A DNA stretch of 64,000 nt from CBDCUC01 sp965222485 (GCA_965222485.1 CBDCUC010000040.1:620001-684000); one strand, 5' to 3'. Counted from the stretch's first letter, positions 25,838 through 35,532 are shown. Notes: generated by a model from the sequence alone, not told the origin. A program made the numbers and translations.

Positions 25838-26565
25838 GGCGGTTTTGAAAAGTCCCTGTTTGGTCGACCTTACGGCTTGATAATTGGTCGCACGCCGGTG
25901 AAGAAATTCACGCGTCGTTAGACCGGTCTAACCGAGGGCTGTCAAGAAAATCAATTGCCACAGCTGGCAGGCGCTGGAAATCGTCAACGCACGCCTGATT
26001 ACAACCGTTCCAACCGGATCAAGTGGCCTGCGTGAGCCGGGCAATCGTATGATTTTTACATTACATATCAATCAGTTAAAACGATGGCGCTTCAGCAATG
26101 CCTAATACGATCTTTTCCGGCCACTAAATGTTGCGGTCGTCAATCATCCACAGGGCTTATCGGGACCCGAACGGTACGATGTCAATCCGCAACGTCTATC
26201 GTATGCCGACCGCAATGGAGTCTTGCCCTCAAAGACTGCAGCCAAACAGAAATGTGGCAATGTGAAATGCCTGCCGCCGGCAGTGAGCATAGCGATTGAA
26301 AAGACGGCGCTCACCCAAGTGAAATTCGGCAGGACCCACCGGCGCAGCGCCGGCTTGCACGTATATGGTGACGCAATTGCCAAAATTCTTTTGCTTGGCT
26401 GGCCTAGCTCCGATAGGAACAGGGGAGTCGCACCCATCGGTCCCGCCCATATCAGCGAATTGTCCGGCCAGTCACTGGTCTTCGCCTGCTTCTCAAAACA
26501 CTCGCGCGGGATTGCCCGGTTTCGGGGGCTGCTGACAGTATATGCTTAGGGGGAGTTATCCACGC
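25838..26565. other. Divergent intergenic region wbpA / pseB
   Basis: About 700 bases without a convincing gene, with both glycan operons starting outward from it. It holds the palindrome at 25917-25932, an AT-rich segment near 26040-26085 (candidate promoter zone) and a GC-rich inverted repeat ACCGGCGCAGCGCCGGC near 26338-26354. Short frames around 26.2-26.5 kb look like chance. Confidence 0.5.
25917..25932. promoter_or_regulatory. Perfect 16-bp palindrome upstream of wbpA (candidate operator)
   Basis: GTTAGACCGGTCTAAC, exactly self-complementary, 80 bases upstream of the wbpA start in the divergent region. Its binding protein is unknown. Confidence 0.4.
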
Positions 26566-27618
26566 ATGGCTGACTTTTTGAGGACCTTTCACAACGACCT
26601 GGATCTTGCCGGCAAGTCAGTCTTTGTCACCGGCGCCACAGGCTCGTTTGGAAATGCATTCGTCAAACATGCTGTCGAAAAGCTGAATGTTGGCCGCTTG
26701 ATTGTCTTCTCGCGCGACGAGCTAAAGCAGTTCGAGATGCAGTCACGCTACCCGCACGAGAAGTATCCCCAACTGCGCTTTTTCATCGGCGACGTTCGCG
26801 ATTTAGATCGGTTGAAACTTGCCACGCGCGGTGTCGATGTGATCGTCCATGCTGCAGCACTCAAGCAAGTCATCGCCATGGAGTACAATCCATTCGAGTG
26901 TGTGCAAACGAATATCAATGGCGCCGAAAACATCGTGCGTGCCGCGATGGAGAATAACGTAGAGCGGGTGATTGCACTTTCCACCGACAAGGCAGCGGAG
27001 CCAGTCAATCTCTATGGTGCCAGCAAACTCGTCTCCGACAAAATATTCATTTCCGCCAACAATGTGACCGTCAAAAACCGACCCATTTTTTCGGTCGTCA
27101 GATATGGCAACGTGGCCAGTTCGCGCGGTAGCGTGATTCCGTACTTCCAGAAGCTACTTGACGACGGCGCCAAAAAACTCCCCATCACGCACGTGGACAT
27201 GACGCGTTTCATTATTACGCTGCCGCAAGGTGTCGGCTTTGTCTGTCAGTGCCTGTCGCACATGAAGGGCGGTGAAATGTTCATTCCCAAGTGTGCAAGC
27301 GTGAGGATTCCGGATTTAGCCGAAGCCATGGCACCGGGGATTGAGCAGGAGATAGTCGGCATTCGCCCAGGTGAGAAATTGCACGAGGTACTATTGCCGC
27401 AGGCAAGCGCCCGCCTCAGTGTTGAGGCTCAGGACTATTACATCATCAAGCCAGAGATGGCGTACAAGCAGTATGAGCAACCTGACACGCTTGAGTTGAA
27501 ACCTGTCGATCCCGAGTTTTCATACGTCAGCAACACCAATGAAGAATTCCTCGACGTGCCGCAAATCCAGGAACTGTTAAAGGTGGTTGCTGCCGAGAAG
27601 AGTTCTGTGGCCGGCTGA
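26566..27618 (+). CDS. pseB: UDP-GlcNAc 4,6-dehydratase (inverting), PseB
   Basis: First enzyme of pseudaminic acid synthesis, converting UDP-GlcNAc to the 4-keto-6-deoxy L-arabino sugar. SDR-type NADP enzyme of about 350 residues: SVFVTGATGSFGNAF, FSRDELKQFEMQSRY, HAAALKQVIAMEYNPFECV, the STDKA segment IALSTDKAAEPVNLYGASK containing the YxxxK pair, and VRYGNVASSRGSVIPYF. These match PseB better than the retaining LegB/CapD type. I prefer the ATG at 26566 (MADFLRTF), preceded by GGGGGAG, to the one at 26542. It is the first gene of a rightward group with pseC directly following. Confidence 0.9.
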   Translation: MADFLRTFHNDLDLAGKSVFVTGATGSFGNAFVKHAVEKLNVGRLIVFSRDELKQFEMQSRYPHEKYPQLRFFIGDVRDLDRLKLATRGVDVIVHAAALKQVIAMEYNPFECVQTNINGAENIVRAAMENNVERVIALSTDKAAEPVNLYGASKLVSDKIFISANNVTVKNRPIFSVVRYGNVASSRGSVIPYFQKLLDDGAKKLPITHVDMTRFIITLPQGVGFVCQCLSHMKGGEMFIPKCASVRIPDLAEAMAPGIEQEIVGIRPGEKLHEVLLPQASARLSVEAQDYYIIKPEMAYKQYEQPDTLELKPVDPEFSYVSNTNEEFLDVPQIQELLKVVAAEKSSVAG

Positions 27619-27654
27619 GACAATTGCTGGTCATTCAAGCTCGATTGCGGACGC

Positions 27655-28902
27655 ATGGTGAACGGTATGGACAAACGGCGCGCAGTGATACCTTACGGCA
27701 GGCAATCGATCACGGAGCAGGACATCACAGGCGTTGTCGACGTCCTTAAAAGCGACTTTCTGACAACCGGGCCAAGCGTTGAGAGCTTTGAAAAAGCGCT
27801 CGCTAATCGCGTGGGCGCCAAGCATGCCATTGCCGTTTCAAATGGAACGGCTGCGCTTCACCTGCTTTACGCCGCACTTGGCCTTGGGGCGGGTGACAAG
27901 ATTATCGTCCCCTCTGTTACCTTCCTTGCAACTGCCAGTGCTGCGGAGCTTCTGGGCGCAGAGACTGTCTTTGCCGATGTCGATCCGGACAGCGGGCTGA
28001 TGACGGCCGCCACTTTGGAGGAGGCATTCAAGCGCGCCCCTGACGCCAGATTCGTGACGGCGGTTCATCTGAATGGCCAGTCCTGCAACATGACCCAACT
28101 TGCAACTGTATGCGCGCGCCATGACGCAGTGCTACTGGAAGATGCCGCACATGCAATTGGGACTGACAGCTGGTCCGAAGTCGACGAGACTACTCAGCCT
28201 GTCGGTGCGTGCCGCGAGAGCACCGGCGCTTGCTTCTCATTTCATCCCGTCAAAACAATCGCCATGGGCGAAGGCGGCGCGGTCACCTGCAACGATGACG
28301 ACCTGGCGGCAAAGATACGTTTGCTTCGCAGCCACAGTATGAGCCGCACCTCACCTGAGGGCCTGGACAGCCCGCTCATTCACGATGGCAAGGCAGATCC
28401 ATGGGTCTATTTCATGGATACACCGGGCTACAATTACAGGGTAACCGATATACAGTGCGCCCTCGGTGCCTCGCAACTAGCGCGGCTTGGCGAATTCGTC
28501 GCTGAGCGCAGGCGGCTGGTTGGTTGCTATGACAAAGCATTCTTGTCAATTGCCGATCGCATGAAACCAATTGCACGCGTCTCACCTCAAAAAACCGCGT
28601 GGCATCTCTATCCAATTCTGTGCTTGGGTGGCGCGGATGAGCGCCGTGCCCTCTATCATCATCTATTGAACGCCGGCATCAGGCCACAGGTGCATTATAT
28701 CCCCCTCACTAATCAGCCCTACTACCGCAACCGGCTGACAACAGAACGTTTCCCCGGATCTGACAGCTACTATGATCGGGTCTTATCTCTTCCCCTATTT
28801 GTCGGCCTGACCGCAGACGAACAGGATTATGTGATAGATGTTGTTCGCGGTTTCTTTGGGACGCAGTTAGATCAGACGGCCATCTCAATCAGATCGCGGT
28901 AG
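27655..28902 (+). CDS. pseC: UDP-4-keto-6-deoxy sugar aminotransferase, PseC
   Basis: PLP-dependent aminotransferase of the DegT/DnrJ/EryC1 family, second step of pseudaminic acid synthesis, forming UDP-4-amino-4,6-dideoxy-beta-L-AltNAc. 415 residues: PseC start IPYGRQSITEQDITGVVDVL and SDFLTTGPSVESFEKALA, AVSNGTAALHLLYAALGL, LLEDAAHAIG and the PLP lysine in FSFHPVKTIAMGEGG (Lys200); C-terminal VHYIPLTNQPYYR. Begins 36 bases after pseB. A second Met five codons in (MDKRRA) may be the true start. Confidence 0.9.
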   Translation: MVNGMDKRRAVIPYGRQSITEQDITGVVDVLKSDFLTTGPSVESFEKALANRVGAKHAIAVSNGTAALHLLYAALGLGAGDKIIVPSVTFLATASAAELLGAETVFADVDPDSGLMTAATLEEAFKRAPDARFVTAVHLNGQSCNMTQLATVCARHDAVLLEDAAHAIGTDSWSEVDETTQPVGACRESTGACFSFHPVKTIAMGEGGAVTCNDDDLAAKIRLLRSHSMSRTSPEGLDSPLIHDGKADPWVYFMDTPGYNYRVTDIQCALGASQLARLGEFVAERRRLVGCYDKAFLSIADRMKPIARVSPQKTAWHLYPILCLGGADERRALYHHLLNAGIRPQVHYIPLTNQPYYRNRLTTERFPGSDSYYDRVLSLPLFVGLTADEQDYVIDVVRGFFGTQLDQTAISIRSR

Positions 28903-28985
28903 AGCTCGTACTAACGTGTCGGTCAATGCACGGTGCTGGGCACCAAGAGTCGCCAGCACACTTCCTGGAACAAAGAAATTACAAT

Positions 28986-30623
28986 ATGTCCACACGCAAA
29001 GCCCGTAGCAAGAAGGCGATTGATGCAGCGCACGGCCGTGTCAAGTCATTCGTTGAAATAGCACTGTGGGCGACGAGAGATTTTCTACAGAACGTATGGC
29101 ACCGCATCATTGTTGTGATGGCACTCTCCGGGCTATTCCTGGTGTTGCGCGTATATGTCGTCGCGGCATTGCTTCGGGCCATGCGACAGGCAGGAAACGC
29201 GGACGGTCCTTGGACAGGCATGATCTCTGTTCCTGTTCTTGGCGGCATTCCGTTTTGGGCCTTCGCGTTAATGGTCTGGGTTCTGTTGTCGATCACCGCG
29301 CTAACCGGTTTTCTATACCAGAGAGCGGTTTTGCGCGTGGCGACCGGCTACATGACCAACGTCCTGACGCGGCTCTCAAACGAATATGCGCTCCTGCCAA
29401 ATTTGTACTATCGCCTCGTTCCCGATCGCAGAGATCGCAAGGCATATTTGTTTGCAGCATCCCGCCACGCCCGCTTTATGGGCATATTCTTCCGGATAAC
29501 ACTGTTCTCATCCTTTGAGATGATATCGGCATTGATCTGCTATGTGGCGCTTCTCTGGCTAGCGCCTGCAACCACGTTGTCGTTCACGGCGTTGATCGCA
29601 GTGTTCATGCCGGTCTTCTACTTGTTGAGCCTGAAGGGCCTGCGCGTAAGGCAATCAATACCTGGACTATTCAATGCACTCTCACGTGAGCTCCAAGCGC
29701 TAAGTGGGAAGGTGCAATCTGACGTACCGTTAAGACCAGATTTGCAAGCCAAACACGTCAGAAAAACGGTGGACGGGCAGACAGCCACAGACGCATTTGA
29801 AGCATTCCAGGAACAGCGGCTCGTCGTGTTTCGCGCCGATTTCGTTGCTGGGGTTCTGACTGCCAGCATTCTCGCGCTTAGCATTGTGGCCTTCGTGATG
29901 GGCTCCGACGATCCCGCAAAAGTTGCCGATAGCTTCACCGTCTATTTTGCCCTGCTGTTCGTCATGGGGCATTCCCTCGCCCGTAGTTTGAAATCGCTCG
30001 TTTCCGCCAATCGCTTTTTTCAAAGCCTGATGTTTACTTACAGCGCCTTGGGTCCAACGAGAGAAAAGCCGTTGCCGGCAACGACAGTTGAGGATGGTTG
30101 TCTGGATTACGAGCGTTGCGGCGGTGGTTCAGTTACCATTCGACGCGACGAAGCGGTCTATGTCCACTTTCCATCCGCAAAAAATCGGTTTGATTGGCTA
30201 ATGTTTGTCAACCGGCTGATGCCGCACACGCCTCCCTCATCAGAAAAAGACGGTGTGGTCGTCATGTTAAATTCTACTGATGATGTTGAGGCGACAGATA
30301 GGATTCCGGACAACGCGGTTGTCTTTGTTGCAGCCACTTTATTGGACGGCCTGGATGAGAAGGCGCGCCAGACATTTCTCAATGAGCATTGCGGGACCCA
30401 TCCGCAATTCATTGTCCTTGATGATCCGTTGCCTGAGCCACCGCAAAGTGAGCGAAACTGGCTTTACGTTTGGGGCGATGCGGAGCGGGTATTCGGCGAT
30501 GTGCTCGCATCAGAGACGGACAAGTTTCCTTCGCCCGAAAAAGTCAGAAAAATGCTTGCAAAAGCCGCCGCTGCTCGCAAGTCGCAATTCGATGATACCG
30601 AAATGGACGAGGAATTCATGTAG
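28986..30623 (+). CDS. ABC-exporter-like membrane protein with a vestigial nucleotide-binding domain
   Basis: 545 residues. Six hydrophobic helices (about 40-63, 86-112, 164-186, 196-216, 284-306, 318-338) with long cytoplasmic loops are arranged as in an ABC exporter transmembrane domain. The soluble C-terminal 200 residues follow where an ATPase would be and have its outline, but the Walker A position reads VYVHFPSAKNRFDWLMFVNR with no GxxGxGKS, no LSGGQ signature is visible, and QFIVLDDPLPEP ends a Walker-B-like strand. ATP hydrolysis is therefore unlikely. It may have become a structural or regulatory partner, or this reading may be wrong and the tail may be an unrelated domain. I chose MSTRKARSKK at 28986. 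It lies 83 bases after pseC and upstream of the duplicated methyltransferase/hydrolase units. Confidence 0.6.
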   Translation: MSTRKARSKKAIDAAHGRVKSFVEIALWATRDFLQNVWHRIIVVMALSGLFLVLRVYVVAALLRAMRQAGNADGPWTGMISVPVLGGIPFWAFALMVWVLLSITALTGFLYQRAVLRVATGYMTNVLTRLSNEYALLPNLYYRLVPDRRDRKAYLFAASRHARFMGIFFRITLFSSFEMISALICYVALLWLAPATTLSFTALIAVFMPVFYLLSLKGLRVRQSIPGLFNALSRELQALSGKVQSDVPLRPDLQAKHVRKTVDGQTATDAFEAFQEQRLVVFRADFVAGVLTASILALSIVAFVMGSDDPAKVADSFTVYFALLFVMGHSLARSLKSLVSANRFFQSLMFTYSALGPTREKPLPATTVEDGCLDYERCGGGSVTIRRDEAVYVHFPSAKNRFDWLMFVNRLMPHTPPSSEKDGVVVMLNSTDDVEATDRIPDNAVVFVAATLLDGLDEKARQTFLNEHCGTHPQFIVLDDPLPEPPQSERNWLYVWGDAERVFGDVLASETDKFPSPEKVRKMLAKAAAARKSQFDDTEMDEEFM

Positions 30624-30909
30624 GCAGTTTTGCCACAGGCGCCGTACGTCAGATATTCGCTAATAGCATTTCGGTCGGCTGCGCCATTCTCGCGCAATTG
30701 CACGTCCGTGCGGGCGTGGTTGGTTCAGTTGCGTTACGTGGCCCGTTGTGTTTATAGGTGTTGGCTAGCGGAGCGAGCACGACGTGGCTGCCGTATGACT
30801 GGAAAACGGGGGCATACGAGCTCAAATATTTCAAATGGTCTGTCACTGCGCTCTGGGGGAAGAGGCACGGACTGTTCGGCCTGGTGAAGCTTGAAGTGCA
30901 GGATTGACG

Positions 30910-32301
30910 ATGACTCCACACAAGGTCCTGAGGGCGCTTCGCCAAAGGATATTTCCTAACGACACCGGCGGTGAAAAGCTTGCGCAAGACCCTCACACGG
31001 ACTTTGTGTTGAGCTTCGTGCGAGACACCGGTCAGTATGATTCGACGACCTCAATTCAAAGCTGCCTGGATGTCGACTTTGAAAACGAGAATCTCCTTTC
31101 TGGAATTCAAAAACATCTTAGTGGCAGTCCGGCATCTGATCTGAACTCCGGGCAGTTTTTCGGCCTGACGCAAACCCAGGCCGCCAAACACAACGCAACC
31201 GCCAGCCGCACCACCGGTGATTGGACAAGCGCGGACCTGAAGGATTGTTTGGCCTCCAGCAAAATTGAAATGAAATTTCCCGGCGGCATCGATCTCATCG
31301 TTAGCAAATACGGGTTGCGTGATTTCACGGACGAGGCGGAGTTCGTTGCTGCCGTAGAGGCCATCAAATCGCGCCTCGCGCCCAAAGGTCGGTTCCTGTA
31401 CGTCGCCAAGAAATCGCATTACCGCAAATGGCTTTATTCGCACGCCGTCAAATGGCGGCGCGATCCGGTTCAAATTCTGTTCGACATATTCGGCGAGCCA
31501 CGTACACGACCCAGCGAGTCTTATTTTGCATATGCGTTCGAGAACAATGCTGCCAAGTCCAGCGATCCTGGCGTTATACCGACAGAAGTAACATTCCACT
31601 TTCCTGACAGAAATCCGCAGACGATCAAGACCTACTTCGATCATCAGCTCCGCAGCAGAATTCTGATAAGCAAACGCAGGCTTGAGCGTGGCGCTGGTTC
31701 AACGAACAGCGCAGGTGCAGAGGACCAGAAGAGCTCTCTAATATGTCAAATGCACTTCTGTCCGACCCCGTTGGCACGAGTGCGTCTTACCGATGCAGTC
31801 GATCTAGATGCCGTTGGCAGCCATAATATTGAATTCCAGCCCAACGCATTCCGGCGATCGAAGTCCTTCATTCAACGCGCCAACGAGCTTTGTGAAAAGG
31901 ATTACGAGCACGTAGTGTTGGGCGGCAGCCTGGACGACTGGATACTCAATAGGCAGACCGGCCAGACTGTCGTGGATCGGGACGAGTTTGCATCGCGCTT
32001 CGACTGGTTTGTCGAATTCCTGTCGCGTTACCAACCTGGCACGTCGCATTTCCTATTTGCATTCCCCAATGCGGACTATCGTCTACCGACAGGCAAAGGG
32101 GTCCACTCCAGAACAGCGGCCGAACCATTTAAGGCCTACATTGAAAAGATCTGCGATCGTTATGGCGCAAAGTTTTACGATGTGTCTCCTGCACAAGCTC
32201 CATTGAGCCAGAGGCTGGTTGGGGCCCAGCTTAAGCACTACAGGCGCTGCATGTCGCAGGACGTGAACCACCATCTATCTCAAATTCTATTATCGAGGTG
32301 A
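30910..32301 (+). CDS. Methyltransferase-like pseudoenzyme, unit 1 (SAM motif lost)
   Basis: 463-residue paralogue of the methyltransferase-like protein at 35533-36903. Shared blocks: FVAAVEAIKSRLAPKGRFLY, KKSHYRKWLYSHAVKWRRDP, QILFDIFGEPRTRPSESYFA and the C-terminal VVLGGSLDDWIL...DRDEFASRFDWFVEFL...SRTAAEPFKAYIEKICDRYGAKF. The equivalent of SAM motif I reads SCLDVDFENENLL (51-63) where the paralogue has SCIDIGCGQGALL; all three glycines are replaced by acidic residues (Asp56, Glu58, Glu60), so SAM binding is very unlikely. The frame is intact, hence a maintained pseudoenzyme rather than a pseudogene. ATG at 30910 chosen over an upstream TTG. The stop overlaps the next gene by four bases (GTGA). 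The C-terminal domain is of unknown type. Confidence 0.75.
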   Translation: MTPHKVLRALRQRIFPNDTGGEKLAQDPHTDFVLSFVRDTGQYDSTTSIQSCLDVDFENENLLSGIQKHLSGSPASDLNSGQFFGLTQTQAAKHNATASRTTGDWTSADLKDCLASSKIEMKFPGGIDLIVSKYGLRDFTDEAEFVAAVEAIKSRLAPKGRFLYVAKKSHYRKWLYSHAVKWRRDPVQILFDIFGEPRTRPSESYFAYAFENNAAKSSDPGVIPTEVTFHFPDRNPQTIKTYFDHQLRSRILISKRRLERGAGSTNSAGAEDQKSSLICQMHFCPTPLARVRLTDAVDLDAVGSHNIEFQPNAFRRSKSFIQRANELCEKDYEHVVLGGSLDDWILNRQTGQTVVDRDEFASRFDWFVEFLSRYQPGTSHFLFAFPNADYRLPTGKGVHSRTAAEPFKAYIEKICDRYGAKFYDVSPAQAPLSQRLVGAQLKHYRRCMSQDVNHHLSQILLSR

Positions 32302-33170
32302 GGATGGACTGTTACTTTAAGCCCATTAGGGCCGTAGCAAAGCTCTCCGACGGGCAGAGTATCGAGTTTCCTCAAGATGAGGCCGTCCGCTTGCATGATG
32401 CGCTTGACAGCCGGGATTTCTGGAAGGGGCCACCCGAAGCGGAGGAAGGTTCGTGGATTGACCACCGTTCCATCGAGCGTGTGGGTGGACGAAGCGAGTT
32501 TGAGCGCGGCCGCCAGCGTATGATCATCGACTGGCTCGAACGCAATCGTGTGGAAGGTGCGCCGAATGTCATGATCATTGGCGACTCAATTCGCATGCGC
32601 ATCGGCAATGGTACGGGTTACATCCAGAACGCGTATCGGCATCTGATCGGCCAGGCAAACCTCGGGCACGTTCCGCACAACTCTGGTGGCACGATCACCG
32701 GCCTCAAACTCATCGACAATTGGGTCGCGAGCCGACCGGACATCGTGCACTACAATGCTGGTCTTCACGACCTCGCACTATTCAAGAACAAAGAAAAGAA
32801 GCCATCGAAATACACCGATGTTGCCACATATCAGAAAAACGTCGAAGCGATCTTAAACCGCATCAAGGCGGCCGGAGCAAAGACGATTATCTGGGCGACG
32901 AACACGCCTGTTGACGACGAGTGGCACGCGCGTAGATCGACTGGAACCGGGTCACGCACGTTGATCCGCAAAGATGCCGACGTCGAGCGCTACAACGCTG
33001 CATCGATTGAAGTCGCCACTAGGATGGGTATCGAGGTCAACGATCTATACACGCCTTTAAAGGAGGCCGGAGTCCGTAAGGTTGTGTTGCCAGATGGCGT
33101 CCATTTGAACCACTTTGGCAGTGAGCTTGCGGGAAGTTTGGTCGCGAAGGCTGTTAAACGCCACCTTTGA
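32298..33170 (+). CDS. SGNH/GDSL hydrolase-like protein, unit 1 (catalytic serine present)
   Basis: 290-residue cytoplasmic-looking SGNH-fold protein, probably an esterase or O-acyl transfer enzyme acting on a glycan. Block I is VMIIGDSIRMRIGNG with Ser97; the middle has NSGGTITGLKLI and HYNAGLHDLAL, where the usual block III GxND is GLHD; block V LPDGVHLNHFG supplies Asp266 and His269. No signal peptide. It is closely related to the protein at 36900-37772 (shared ALDSR, GGRSEFERGRQR, NGTGY, DEWHA, NDLYTPLKEAG). Start GTG at 32298 overlaps the upstream stop; an ATG at 32304 is the alternative. The overlap implies stoichiometric synthesis with the upstream pseudo-methyltransferase. Confidence 0.8.
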   Translation: MRMDCYFKPIRAVAKLSDGQSIEFPQDEAVRLHDALDSRDFWKGPPEAEEGSWIDHRSIERVGGRSEFERGRQRMIIDWLERNRVEGAPNVMIIGDSIRMRIGNGTGYIQNAYRHLIGQANLGHVPHNSGGTITGLKLIDNWVASRPDIVHYNAGLHDLALFKNKEKKPSKYTDVATYQKNVEAILNRIKAAGAKTIIWATNTPVDDEWHARRSTGTGSRTLIRKDADVERYNAASIEVATRMGIEVNDLYTPLKEAGVRKVVLPDGVHLNHFGSELAGSLVAKAVKRHL

Positions 33171-33225
33171 GCCGCAGGAAGGCCAAGCGATCAACGGCGG
33201 CTTGCCGACCGGTAGGGAAACGTAG

Positions 33226-35382
33226 ATGAGAAGCCAACTCAAGCGAATTGCCGGTGGAGTCAAAAACCTTTTCGATGGCGCGCGTCACGAGACGCGTGCG
33301 GGCTATCTGGACGATGCCCTCGCCCTGCAAGAAAATGGTCGTGTCGATGAGGCCATAGACGTGGTCCTCAAAGGCTATGCGTCAGGTCCGAAGGATTTTC
33401 GCGCGCTGCAGGTTCTCGTGAAGATGCTCGAAAGTCGCAATCGCTACGACGAAGCGGAGTCGCATCTGCAAAAATTTATTGAATCGTCAAATGCAAATCA
33501 GCGTGCAGTTCAGGTTCTGCTTGGTCAATTCACCAAACTCCGACGCTACCCCGACGCGATCGCGCTGGGCGAAGCGCAGGTCGGTGCGCATAAGGCCGAC
33601 CAACGCACGCTCCTGCGGCTGATACAGGCTCACATCGAATATAATGGTGTTGAGCACGCGCGCCGTGCACTTGAAGATGCGAGCAGGGAACTGGGTGCAC
33701 CCGTTGAAGATTTTATCGCCTTTGCTGAAATACTGGAGTGTGAAGGTGAGTACGATGAAAATCTGCGCGCGCTGCGGCGCCTAAAGGACGACCGCAATTC
33801 CTCACGCTACGTAAAGAACGAAGCCGAGCGCAGGTTGAACCGCTTAAGCATCCTTCAGACATCGCGCAAGATAATGAACTCGCGCACATTGAGCAAACCG
33901 ATCCGAGGAATTGCGATTATCCCCGATCTTGCCGCGCCGCTCGCCCAGCTCTGGCAGGTGCCGGTCGCAACCGAACTACGCCGCGAAGGCTTTGTCACGG
34001 TCGTACCTGAACGGCGCGCGGGGAAGATTGTCCCCGACTGTGGAATTCCAGAAGTCGATTATCTTCAAGGCGTTATGGACGCAACGCGTACGCGGCTCAT
34101 GGATGAACCCGGCGGCCCCGTAGAACTTCGGCACGAGTGGACCATCGACACGGCGAACAAGCAGATTGAAGCAGAAGGCATCAACCTTTTCGGCCCTGTT
34201 TGCGCACGCATTGGCACCAAACTCCGTTCCTACAATTTCGACTGGAAACATCCGCTCGCCGTTTCGCTTATGAAGGAGTCTCTTGAACGGGCCGATGCCG
34301 CACTCGCGATCTGCAAATATGTTCACGAGAAGATCGCCCCTAGCGGTCTTGCAGTACGCTTCCTCAGTGGCATGTCGCACTTTTCTCCAAACGTAGTCTA
34401 TCGTCACTACTGCAAGATCCATCGCCACGAAGTTGATATGGAGTACATCGCATTCGTGGCTGCCTACGAGCACTATTTCAGCAACCTGAAAAACTCGCAC
34501 TCCACTGCGCTGTCCGTGCAGAACATGACGCGCTATCCTGAGTTGACGACACCGGGGAGAATGCCACGCAAAAACTTCGAGGCATGGGTTGCCGGTCTTT
34601 CAGACCGAAAAGCAGTCGCAGAAGAAATTAAAGGCGTCATTTCCATCGACCGAGCTGGAGTTGATGCAGCCGCAGGCGAAGCCTCGGAAGTGCGTAATCG
34701 GATTCTCGCGCACAAGAAATCTGGCGGAAGCGTCGCATGTCTGTTCGGCAAAATCATGTACGATATTTGGATGGATGACGGCACGGGGCCTGCGCACGGC
34801 GACATTGTCGAATGGCTCAACCACTCGATCGCGAGCGTCAAGGGAACCAGCACGCTGCTGCTGGTCAAGCCGCACCCGAACGAAATCAAGCGTCACATCG
34901 CCCGTCCCAACGAGTTCTTCCTCGACTTGGTTGACCCAGCTGTCCTGAATGACAACGTGATCCTGCTCGATCACCGCTGGTTCAACATGGATTCCATCGC
35001 ATCCATGGTGGACCTCGGCGTCTTATGGAGCGGCACATCGGCCTTGGAGCTACAGGCAAATGGCATACCGGTAGCCGTTTGTAGTAACTGGGGTCAGCAC
35101 GATCATCCGGTTGAGTTCTTGAGCCCGCGTTCGCGCGAGGAATACGAAAAAATACTGGCGAACGCTAAAAAACACACGGTGTCGCCAGAGCTTCAGGAAG
35201 AATGCGCGCTCCTCATCAAATACTATTCGACAGACAACATCATTGTGCCGCACAACTTCGGCGTGATGCCCTACCGGGTTGGCTCAAGCAAGCATGAGAT
35301 AACGTGGCATGCGGACAAGGTGGATCAGTTCATGAGCGAGGGCGACGCCTATGTCAGTAAGCTTGTCAAGCGTATTGTCTGA
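33226..35382 (+). CDS. TPR protein fused to a capsule-type glycosyltransferase domain
   Basis: 718 residues. The N-terminal 215 are helical repeats of TPR type (ALALQENGRVDEAIDVVLKG, MLESRNRYDEAESHLQKFIE, FTKLRRYPDAIALGEAQV). The C-terminal 490 resemble capsular polysaccharide synthesis glycosyltransferases with a GT-B fold: an N-terminal Rossmann-like half (GIAIIPDLAAPLAQLWQVPV), LLLVKPHPNEIKRHI, and the donor-site strand VLWSGTSALELQANGIPVAV followed by GQHDHPVEFLSPRSREE. TPRs usually mediate docking, so it may scaffold the enzymes of the two flanking methyltransferase/hydrolase units. It lies exactly between those units (55 bases after the first, 150 before the second), all on the plus strand. 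Acceptor and sugar are unknown. Confidence 0.75.
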   Translation: MRSQLKRIAGGVKNLFDGARHETRAGYLDDALALQENGRVDEAIDVVLKGYASGPKDFRALQVLVKMLESRNRYDEAESHLQKFIESSNANQRAVQVLLGQFTKLRRYPDAIALGEAQVGAHKADQRTLLRLIQAHIEYNGVEHARRALEDASRELGAPVEDFIAFAEILECEGEYDENLRALRRLKDDRNSSRYVKNEAERRLNRLSILQTSRKIMNSRTLSKPIRGIAIIPDLAAPLAQLWQVPVATELRREGFVTVVPERRAGKIVPDCGIPEVDYLQGVMDATRTRLMDEPGGPVELRHEWTIDTANKQIEAEGINLFGPVCARIGTKLRSYNFDWKHPLAVSLMKESLERADAALAICKYVHEKIAPSGLAVRFLSGMSHFSPNVVYRHYCKIHRHEVDMEYIAFVAAYEHYFSNLKNSHSTALSVQNMTRYPELTTPGRMPRKNFEAWVAGLSDRKAVAEEIKGVISIDRAGVDAAAGEASEVRNRILAHKKSGGSVACLFGKIMYDIWMDDGTGPAHGDIVEWLNHSIASVKGTSTLLLVKPHPNEIKRHIARPNEFFLDLVDPAVLNDNVILLDHRWFNMDSIASMVDLGVLWSGTSALELQANGIPVAVCSNWGQHDHPVEFLSPRSREEYEKILANAKKHTVSPELQEECALLIKYYSTDNIIVPHNFGVMPYRVGSSKHEITWHADKVDQFMSEGDAYVSKLVKRIV

Positions 35383-35532
35383 TGCGACGGCGTATTAGAA
35401 AATGCGAACCAGCCACCGCACAGCGCAAAAGCAGAGCGACGACACGAGCAGCATGTATTAGACTGGTTACCCGTTGCCGCATTAATGGCGGTTAGGAATA
35501 GCAACCCAGTGCAGTAGCGTATTGCAAGACCA

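Noticed and set aside
26338..26354. GC-rich inverted repeat in the wbpA/pseB divergent region
   Set aside because: Short, very GC-rich and without position relative to a start; it could be chance or an operator and I cannot tell which.
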